A stretch of 5,361 bases of DNA from Nocardioidaceae bacterium (lineage in GTDB: Bacteria; Actinomycetota; Actinomycetes; Propionibacteriales; Nocardioidaceae): assembly GCA_013693815.1 (NCBI GenBank), contig CP059259.1, positions 1,591,533 to 1,596,893 of the forward strand, written 5' to 3'. Shown here piece by piece: positions 1-5,361 of this stretch. Both the position numbers and the translations under genes were made by a program. The number at the start of each line of letters is the position of its first letter. Position 1 is the first letter of the stretch. Below the pieces are notes generated by a model. It saw nothing but the letters and a program-made list of their open reading frames with translations. It was not told the DNA's origin and made no database searches.

Positions 1-939
1 CAGGGGATCACCGCTCGGCAGATCATGACCAAGGAGGCCTTCGAGAACGCGATCACCGTGGTGATGGCGCTGGGCGGATCGACCAACGCGGTCCTGCATC
101 TGCTGGCGATCGCGAGAGAGGCCGAGGTCGACCTGACCTTGGAGGACTTCTCCCGGATCGGCGCCAAGGTGCCGCACCTGGGTGACCTGAAGCCGTTCGG
201 TCGCTACGTGATGAATGACGTGGACAAGATCGGTGGCATCCCCGTGGTGATGAAGGCGCTGCTGGATGCCGGCCTGCTCCACGGCGACACCCTGACGGTC
301 ACCGGCAAGACGATGGCGGAGAACCTTGCCGAGATCGCGCCGCCCGACGTGGACGGCAACATCATCCGGGAGCTGTCGGAACCGATCCACAAGACCGGCG
401 GTATCACGATTTTGCATGGGTCGCTGGCGCCGGAGGGCGCGGTGGTGAAATCAGCCGGCTTCGACGACGAGGTGTTCACCGGTCCGGCGAGGGTCTTCGA
501 CGGCGAGCGGGCCGCGATGGACGCGTTGGAGGCCGGCCAGATCCAGCACGGCGACGTAGTGGTGATTCGCTACGAAGGCCCCAAGGGCGGTCCGGGGATG
601 CGCGAAATGCTGGCCATCACCGGGGCGATCAAGGGCGCCGGTTTGGGCAAGGACGTCTTGCTGATCACCGATGGCCGGTTTTCCGGCGGCACCACCGGGC
701 TGTGCGTGGGCCACATCGCCCCTGAGGCCGTCGATGGCGGGCCGATCGCGTTCCTGCGTGATGGCGACCCGATCCTGCTCGATGTGGCCAACGGCCGCCT
801 CGAGGTCACCATCGACGAGGCCGTGCTCGCCGCCCGTAAGGATGGGTGGACCCCCAATGCGCCCAAGTACACCAAGGGTGTGCTCGGCAAGTACGCCAAA
901 GTCGTGCAGTCCGCTGCCCACGGCGCGGTCTGTGGCTGA
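1..939 (+). CDS. ilvD: Dihydroxy-acid dehydratase, C-terminal part (5' end outside window)
   Basis: IlvD removes water from 2,3-dihydroxy-isovalerate or 2,3-dihydroxy-3-methylvalerate to give the 2-keto acid precursors of valine/leucine and isoleucine; it is a cytoplasmic Fe-S enzyme. The frame is already open at base 1, so the first ATG (base 25) is internal. 312 codons remain of a protein usually about 560-620 residues long. Visible family motifs are [10 protein letters not shown] (bases 73-102), GPKGGPGM (577-600) and the second IlvD/Edd signature [14 protein letters not shown] (658-699). The serine of RFSGG (codon 682-684) corresponds to the proposed catalytic base. The cluster-ligand cysteines in the N-terminal half cannot be checked. 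Edd (6-phosphogluconate dehydratase) is the related alternative, but the ilvBNC context and the closing [20 protein letters not shown] block favour IlvD. The coding sequence looks intact up to its TGA. No terminator is visible in the 26 bases before the next gene. Confidence 0.97.
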   Translation, partial: QGITARQIMTKEAFENAITVVMALGGSTNAVLHLLAIAREAEVDLTLEDFSRIGAKVPHLGDLKPFGRYVMNDVDKIGGIPVVMKALLDAGLLHGDTLTVTGKTMAENLAEIAPPDVDGNIIRELSEPIHKTGGITILHGSLAPEGAVVKSAGFDDEVFTGPARVFDGERAAMDALEAGQIQHGDVVVIRYEGPKGGPGMREMLAITGAIKGAGLGKDVLLITDGRFSGGTTGLCVGHIAPEAVDGGPIAFLRDGDPILLDVANGRLEVTIDEAVLAARKDGWTPNAPKYTKGVLGKYAKVVQSAAHGAVCG

Positions 940-965
940 GTCCGACAGATCTTGCGCTGCATGAG

Positions 966-1970
966 ATGACTGTTACCGACGATCGCCGGTTCTGGCTGTC
1001 AGCGGTGGCGACGGTCGTCGTCGGGCTGATGGTGGCCAGCATGGTTGCCTTCGCGACAACCCCGGTGCGTCTCCCAGCGAAAACCCTGGCGCCGGCTCAG
1101 TCTCCGCCCAGCCGGCGGTGATAGCGCCGCTGTTGGTACCGGCGTCGGCGAGCACGGGGAGTCCGCGGTCGGGCGCGCTCCGGGGCGGGCGAAGCTGCCG
1201 TTCGGAGAGGGTCCGATCTTCGCCGATCGCAGAGTGGTCGCCTACTACGGCACCGCGGGCACGGGCGCGCTCGGGGTGCTCGGCGAGCGCCGGCCCGATG
1301 TGATCACCAAGAAACTGCGGAAGGCGGCAGCGCCTTTTGCCAGCAAGGGCATCGACGTACAGATCGCCTACGAGCTGATCGTGACCATCGCCGATGCCTC
1401 ACCGGGCCAGGACGGCGACTACAGCCACGACATCGATCGCGCTGCCGTGCGTCGTTACATCGAGGCGGCGCATCGCAACAAGGCGTTGTTGATCCTGGAT
1501 CTCCAGCCGGGCCGGAGCAACTTTCTCAAGGTCGCCAAGCGGTGGGCCTGGGCGCTGAAGGACCCTTATGTCGGGCTGGCTCTGGACCCGGAGTGGCGGA
1601 TGGGCCCTCACCAGGTTCCCGGCCGGGTGATCGGCTCGGTCTCAGCGCGGGAGGTCAACCAGGTTTCGAAGTGGCTGGTGAACCTGCAGCACAAACACAA
1701 TCTGCCCGAGAAGATCTTCATGCTGCATACCTTCCGGACCTCGATGCTCCCCGGCGTGGCGAGAATCAAGAAACGATCAGGACTCGCGATGGTCCAGCAT
1801 GTCGACGGCTTCGGCACCCCAGCCAGAAACTAGCCACCTATCATGCGGTGGCCCACCCCAAGACCTTTCGGATGGGCTTCAAGCTGTTCTACGACGAGGA
1901 CATCCAGCGGATGTCGGCTGCCCGGGTCAAGAAGATCCGCCCTCACGTCAAGTTCGTCAGCTTCCAATAG
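966..1970 (+). pseudogene. Secreted or membrane-anchored barrel-like protein, two frameshifts
   Basis: Three open segments together make one protein of about 334 residues. Segment 1 (ATG 966 to TGA 1119-1121) gives MTVTDDRRF, then a hydrophobic run of about 20 residues (WLSAVATVVVGLMVASMVAFA), a signal peptide or anchor, and a Pro/Ala-rich linker. Segment 2, one frame over (about 1122-1821), carries the conserved core: RVVAYYG (1228-1251), LDLQPGRSNF (1495-1524), GLALDPEWRM (1573-1602) and DGFGTP (1804-1821), then stops at TAG 1831-1833. Segment 3, back in the first frame, resumes with SQKLATYH (from 1821) and ends FKLFYDED...KFVSFQ at TAG 1968-1970. Alternating beta-strand ends and acidic residues suggest a TIM-barrel-like extracytoplasmic domain. 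From memory, similar proteins with LDLQPGR and LALDPEW motifs occur in actinobacteria as uncharacterised lipoproteins or exported proteins; I cannot name a substrate. ATG 966 is preferred because it leads directly into the hydrophobic segment; no strong ribosome site precedes it. True pseudogene and sequence error are both possible. Confidence 0.72.
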
Positions 1971-2076
1971 CTGCTCAATGAAGTAGACCCGTCACATGAT
2001 GGGACCGTTGTCTTGCGATATGGGACACGTGAGACACTGGCTTGACGAGGAGCGCCCGAGAAGGGACCGTGGTCCC
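1971..2076 (+). promoter_or_regulatory. Upstream control region of ilvBNC with GGGAC-type dyads
   Basis: This gene-free stretch lies between the frameshifted gene and the ilvB leader peptide. GGGACCGT occurs at 2001-2008 and again at 2063-2070, with a third GGGAC at 2022-2026. The second copy is half of a perfect dyad, GGGACCGTGGTCCC (2063-2076), which ends right at the leader ATG. A TGTC-N11-GACA dyad lies at 2009-2027, partly overlapping a TGGGACACGTGAGACA block (2021-2036). Such spaced dyads fit an operator. IclR-type regulators of leucine/valine genes (LtbR, NdgR) come to mind, but that link is memory-based and unverified. The ilvBNC promoter should be here, but I see no convincing -35/-10 pair: GATATG (2017-2022) is a possible -10 without a good -35, and TTGACG (2042-2047) has no -10 at proper spacing. 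A weak 6-bp hairpin (1988-2003) is no clear terminator for the upstream gene. Confidence 0.4.
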
Positions 2077-2121
2077 ATGCGTTTGACGTTTCTCGTAGTA
2101 CGCACGCGGCGCGCCAGCTGA
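2077..2121 (+). CDS. ilvB leader peptide (attenuation peptide), 14 aa
   Basis: The ORF encodes MRLTFLVVRTRRAS and stops at TGA 2119-2121. It has Leu at codons 3 and 6 and tandem Val at codons 7 and 8, that is Leu-Val-Val, all end products of the pathway encoded downstream. Both valines use GTA (2095-2100), which appears only occasionally in this high-GC window. It is followed by a hairpin over its last codons and then a terminator-type hairpin before ilvB, the order expected for ribosome-mediated attenuation. Attenuation of ilvBN(C) with a branched-chain-rich leader peptide is known from Corynebacterium glutamicum and inferred by comparison in other actinobacteria. A purine-rich AAGGGA (2061-2066) could serve as ribosome site but is rather far from the ATG and lies partly inside the GGGACC/GGTCCC dyad. 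The start is inferred; translation is not shown by sequence alone. Confidence 0.75.
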   Translation: MRLTFLVVRTRRAS

Positions 2122-2140
2122 TCCGATCAGCCAGCGCGTC
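2108..2140 (+). promoter_or_regulatory. Pause/protector hairpin of the ilvB attenuator
   Basis: A long hairpin covers the last codons and stop of the leader peptide. The lower stem pairs 2108-2114 with 2134-2140 (7 pairs, one G-U). A 2x2 internal loop (2115-2116 / 2132-2133) follows, then an upper stem pairing 2117-2121 with 2127-2131 around a five-base loop. The upper part belongs to a perfect GCTGATC-C-GATCAGC inverted repeat. A ribosome stalled on the two GTA codons would reach about base 2112 and open the lower stem, whereas a ribosome at the TGA would disrupt the hairpin fully. The hairpin ends exactly where the terminator stem begins, so the two could stack coaxially. Confidence 0.6.
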
Positions 2141-2176
2141 ACCCCTCGTTTGCCCACCGGGCCGAGGGGTTTGTTG
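2141..2176 (+). terminator. Attenuator terminator hairpin upstream of ilvB
   Basis: ACCCCTCG (2141-2148) pairs perfectly with CGAGGGGT (2163-2170). Inside, after a TTT bulge, GCCC (2152-2155) pairs with GGGC (2159-2162) around an ACC loop, giving 12 base pairs, mostly G-C. A short T-rich tail, TTTGTT (2170-2175), follows. The tail is weaker than in E. coli terminators, as is common in high-GC actinobacteria. Its place 30 bases before the ilvB ATG and after a Leu/Val leader peptide argues for conditional termination rather than the end of the upstream gene. Confidence 0.75.
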
Positions 2177-2195
2177 GGATCGGTCCGAACAAGAC

Positions 2196-2201
2196 AGGAA
2201 G
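2196..2201 (+). promoter_or_regulatory. Ribosome binding site of ilvB
   Basis: AGGAAG lies four bases before ATG 2206 in a purine-rich run. It supports this start over any later in-frame ATG. A weak interrupted hairpin (2173-2190) just upstream does not cover it. Confidence 0.8.
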
Positions 2202-2205
2202 AAAG

Positions 2206-3948
2206 ATGAGCGAGCAGGTCACTGGGGCCCAGAGTCTGGTCCGGTCGCTGGAGGCGGCCGGCGTAGAGACCATTTTCGGTATCCCAGGTGGCGCGATCCT
2301 TCCCGCCTACGACCCTCTGTACGACAGCCGGATCCGTCACATCCTGGTCCGGCACGAGCAGGGCGCCGGGCATGCTGCACAGGGGTATGCGGCCGCGACC
2401 GGCAAAGTCGGTGTCTGCATGGCCACCTCCGGGCCGGGAGCGACCAACCTGGTGACCCCGATCGCCGACGCCAACATGGATTCCGTGCCGATGGTCGCGG
2501 TGACAGGTCAGGTTCCCACCGCCGCGATCGGAAGTGATGCCTTCCAGGAGGCTGACATTCGCGGTATCACGATGCCGATCACCAAGCACAACTTCCTGGT
2601 CACCGATCCCGCCGAGATCCCTCGTACCGTCGCCGAGGCCTTCTATATTGCTTCCACCGGCCGCCCAGGTCCGGTGCTGGTCGACGTCGCCAAGGACGCG
2701 ATGCAGACCACCACCACCTTCGAGTGGCCGGCCGAGATCAACCTGGCCGGTTACCGGCCGGTGACCCGGCCGCACGCCAAGCAGGTGCGCGAGGCGGCTC
2801 GCCTCATCACCGAGTCTCGCAAGCCCGTCCTGTATGTCGGCGGCGGCGTGATCCGTGCCGGCGCCTCGGCAGAACTGCGCGTGCTGGCTGAGCGGACCGG
2901 GATTCCGGTGATCACCACGCTGATGGCGCGTGGCGCCTTCCCCGACAGCCACCCGCAGCACCTGGGCATGCCGGGAATGCACGGCACCGTGGCTGCGGTC
3001 GCCGCATTGCAGAAGTCCGACCTGATTATCAGCCTCGGGGCGCGCTTCGACGATCGTGTGACCGGTGCCCTGGATTCGTTCGCACCGGGGGCCAAGGTGA
3101 TCCACGCCGACATCGACCCGGCCGAGATCGGCAAGAACCGATTCGCGGACGTCCCGATTGTCGGCGACTGTCGCGACGTCATCGCCGATCTGGTGGTGGC
3201 GCTCGAAGCCGAAGCGGCCCAGGGTCGCGAGGGCGACTACGAGGGCTGGGTGAGGTTCCTGGCCGGGATCAAGGCCCGCTACCCGCTCGGGTACGACAAC
3301 CCGGCGGACGGATCGCTGGCCCCGCAATACGTCCTGGAGCGGCTCGGCAAGATTGCCGGCCCCGAAGCGATCTACTGTGCCGGAGTTGGCCAGCACCAGA
3401 TGTGGGCCACACACTTCATCGGCTACGAGAACCCGCGCACCTGGATCAACTCCGGCGGACTGGGCACGATGGGTTTCTGCGTCCCTGCGGCGATGGGCGC
3501 CAAGGTTGGCCGGCCTGATGCCACCGTCTGGGCGATCGACGGTGATGGTTGCTTCCAGATGACCAACCAGGAGTTGGCCACCTGCACCTTGGAGGGTATT
3601 CCGATCAAGGTGGCGATCATCAACAACGAGTCACTGGGCATGGTCCGGCAATGGCAGACGCTGTTCTACAACGAGCGTTATAGCAACACGGATCTCCAAT
3701 CCAAGAGGGTCCCGGACTTCGTCAAGCTCGCGGACGCCTACGGCTGTGTCGGACTCTCGTGCGAGTCGGCCGACGAGGTGGATGCCACGATCGACAAGGC
3801 GATGGAGATCAACGACGTGCCCGTGGTGATCGATTTCCGGGTACACCGCGATGCGATGGTGTGGCCGATGGTGGCCGCCGGCACCAGCAACGACGAGATC
3901 AAGTACGCCCGCGATCTGGCGCCCAAGTTCGAGGAGGACGAGCTATGA
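2206..3948 (+). CDS. ilvB: Acetohydroxyacid (acetolactate) synthase, large catalytic subunit
   Basis: IlvB is the ThDP-dependent enzyme that decarboxylates pyruvate and joins it to a second pyruvate (2-acetolactate, valine/leucine) or 2-ketobutyrate (2-aceto-2-hydroxybutyrate, isoleucine); it works in the cytoplasm with IlvN. At 580 residues it is full length for the family. The N-terminal ThDP domain has [13 protein letters not shown] (24-36), the catalytic glutamate E51 in [18 protein letters not shown], and the TSGPGATNL loop. The central FAD-associated domain has [19 protein letters not shown]. The C-terminal ThDP domain has [16 protein letters not shown] and the GDG...NN diphosphate/metal motif (G446-D447-G448 to N473-N474). 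P104 in TGQVP and W483 in MVRQWQ occupy positions known in homologues to line the inhibitor channel, so the enzyme looks wild type. The FAD domain and conserved active site favour biosynthetic AHAS over catabolic acetolactate synthase, as do the ilvN and ilvC neighbours. Its stop overlaps an ATG (ATGA, 3945-3948) that opens a mini-ORF leading to ilvN. Confidence 0.98.
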   Translation: MSEQVTGAQSLVRSLEAAGVETIFGIPGGAILPAYDPLYDSRIRHILVRHEQGAGHAAQGYAAATGKVGVCMATSGPGATNLVTPIADANMDSVPMVAVTGQVPTAAIGSDAFQEADIRGITMPITKHNFLVTDPAEIPRTVAEAFYIASTGRPGPVLVDVAKDAMQTTTTFEWPAEINLAGYRPVTRPHAKQVREAARLITESRKPVLYVGGGVIRAGASAELRVLAERTGIPVITTLMARGAFPDSHPQHLGMPGMHGTVAAVAALQKSDLIISLGARFDDRVTGALDSFAPGAKVIHADIDPAEIGKNRFADVPIVGDCRDVIADLVVALEAEAAQGREGDYEGWVRFLAGIKARYPLGYDNPADGSLAPQYVLERLGKIAGPEAIYCAGVGQHQMWATHFIGYENPRTWINSGGLGTMGFCVPAAMGAKVGRPDATVWAIDGDGCFQMTNQELATCTLEGIPIKVAIINNESLGMVRQWQTLFYNERYSNTDLQSKRVPDFVKLADAYGCVGLSCESADEVDATIDKAMEINDVPVVIDFRVHRDAMVWPMVAAGTSNDEIKYARDLAPKFEEDEL

Positions 3949-4001
3949 CGAGCGCGAGGAACCGAGGTACCGCAGTGCGAGTCGAAAGGGAGCACAGATG
4001 A
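3945..4001 (+). repeat. MIRU-like spacer: 18-codon mini-ORF linking ilvB and ilvN
   Basis: The 49-base spacer between ilvB and ilvN is fully spanned by a small [21 protein letters not shown]. Its ATG overlaps the ilvB stop (ATGA, 3945-3948) and its TGA overlaps the ilvN start (ATGA, 3998-4001), so the spacer is flanked by a duplicated ATGA. It is purine-rich with repeated GAGCG/GCGAG words and ends in GGGAG (3988-3992), the ilvN ribosome site. Mycobacterial interspersed repetitive units (MIRUs) are known for small ORFs whose ends overlap neighbouring genes inside operons, and this spacer has the same design. Only one copy is visible, so membership in a dispersed family is inference. The peptide is strongly basic and has no recognisable domain. 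It may act only in translational coupling, or the arrangement may be chance. Confidence 0.4.
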
Positions 4002-4531
4002 GTAAGCACACGCTCTCCGTTCTTGTCGAGAACAAGCCAGGCGTCCTCGCCCGGGTCGCCAGCCTTTTCAGTCGCCGTGGTTACAACATCGACAGCTTGG
4101 CGGTCGGGCCGACCGAGCATCCTGAGATATCTCGGATGACCATCGTGGTCGCCGTCGAGGGACTGCCGCTGGAGCAGGTCACCAAGCAGCTCAACAAGCT
4201 CGTGGAGGTGATCAAGATCGTCGAGCTCGACGGCGCTTCTTCGGTCAACCGCGAGCTCATCTTGGTCAAGGTGCGCGCCGACGCGGCCACGCGCGGGCAG
4301 GTCCTCGACGTGGTGCAGCTCTTCAAGGCCAAGGTGGTCGATGTCGCTCCTGACGCGCTCACGATTCAGCTGACCGGCAACTCCGACAAGCTCGAGGACT
4401 TCATGAAAGTGATCGAGCCGTTCGGAGTGCGTGAGCTGGTGCAGTCGGGCATGGTGGCTATCGGCCGTGGCTCACGCTCGATCACCGACCGTACGCTCAA
4501 GCCTGTCCCCGTCGCCGTGACGGCCAACTGA
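3998..4531 (+). CDS. ilvN: Acetohydroxyacid synthase, small regulatory subunit
   Basis: IlvN binds IlvB, raises its activity and gives feedback inhibition by valine or other branched-chain amino acids. The 177-residue product has the normal two-domain layout. An N-terminal ACT domain (about 4-78) contains VENKPGVLARVASLFSRRGYNIDSL, in which N12, G15 and N30 match the effector-site residues known from E. coli IlvH. A C-terminal small-subunit domain (about 95-170) includes RELILVKV, VDVAPDALTIQLTGN and EPFGVRELVQSG. The length fits the long IlvH-like form rather than the roughly 95-residue E. coli IlvN. GGGAG five bases before ATG 3998 supports this start; the frame is open upstream into ilvB, but that extension has no small-subunit features. 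It is probably translated from the ilvB message, possibly coupled through the mini-ORF. No residue at the visible effector site looks altered, so normal feedback control is expected. Confidence 0.97.
   Translation: MSKHTLSVLVENKPGVLARVASLFSRRGYNIDSLAVGPTEHPEISRMTIVVAVEGLPLEQVTKQLNKLVEVIKIVELDGASSVNRELILVKVRADAATRGQVLDVVQLFKAKVVDVAPDALTIQLTGNSDKLEDFMKVIEPFGVRELVQSGMVAIGRGSRSITDRTLKPVPVAVTAN

Positions 4532-5361
<830 letters not shown>

Noticed and set aside
451..921. Antisense ORF opposite ilvD
   Set aside because: It overlaps a fully conserved part of IlvD, and its product looks like a reversed-codon shadow.
1118..1303. Separate small + strand ORF of 61 codons
   Set aside because: It overlaps the start of the conserved core read in another frame, and its Arg/Ser-rich product has no feature of its own. 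It may contain part of the original linker, noted under the first frameshift.
1818..1824. Programmed -1 frameshift signal
   Set aside because: The site lacks an X-XXY-YYZ slippery heptamer and no strong downstream stem was found, so an indel or sequence error at the C run is more likely.
2042..2047. TTGACG as a -35 box for ilvB
   Set aside because: No A/T-rich -10 lies 16-19 bases downstream, where the GGGACCGTGGTCCC dyad sits.
2119..2205. Amino acid-binding riboswitch or T-box upstream of ilvB
   Set aside because: No T-box consensus or multi-helix aptamer is visible. The leader peptide with Leu/Val codons explains the hairpins better.
1975..3414. Long antisense ORF of 479 codons opposite ilvB
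   Set aside because: It is the mirror of a high-GC gene with strong third-position bias. The translation is rich in His, Gly, Arg and Asp, shows no domain, and runs through the attenuator and ilvB.

Overview
This is a stretch of high-GC chromosome with the actinobacterial branched-chain amino acid (isoleucine/valine) gene cluster. All genes lie on the + strand in the order ilvD (3' part) - frameshifted extracytoplasmic gene - ilvB - ilvN - ilvC (5' part). G/C-rich third codon positions, the IlvC N-terminus (GTG start, then AEMFYDD), and a secreted barrel-like protein that I recall from actinobacteria all point to Actinomycetota. I cannot place it more finely. No insertion sequence, tRNA, rRNA or CRISPR array is visible.

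Layout. Bases 1-939 encode the C-terminal half of dihydroxy-acid dehydratase. Bases 966-1970 hold a gene whose product has an N-terminal hydrophobic segment, a low-complexity linker and a conserved barrel-like domain. As given, its reading frame breaks twice (somewhere in about 1050-1121, and near 1817-1821), and the two shifts cancel. Bases 1971-2205 are a regulatory leader: dyads sharing GGGAC between 2001 and 2076, a 14-codon leader peptide (MRLTFLVVRTRRAS) with a Leu-Val-Val block, a long hairpin over the end of that ORF, then directly a terminator-type hairpin, then the ilvB ribosome site. This is the architecture of a ribosome-mediated transcription attenuator. Bases 2206-3948 encode the acetohydroxyacid synthase catalytic subunit, 3998-4531 its ACT-domain regulatory subunit, and 4574 to the window end the N-terminal 262 residues of ketol-acid reductoisomerase.

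How the genes work together. IlvB/IlvN condense pyruvate with pyruvate or 2-ketobutyrate, IlvC isomerises and reduces the acetohydroxy acid, and IlvD dehydrates the dihydroxy acid to the 2-keto acid precursor of valine, leucine or isoleucine. Expression of ilvBNC is probably set by how fast ribosomes read Leu/Val codons in the leader. Enzyme activity is probably set by branched-chain amino acid binding to IlvN.

The core genes are ordinary. The parts worth a second look are the attenuator, whose antiterminator is not obvious; the ilvB-ilvN spacer, which is an 18-codon ORF joined to both neighbours by ATGA overlaps and resembles MIRU-type mycobacterial repeats; and the doubly frameshifted gene between ilvD and the leader.
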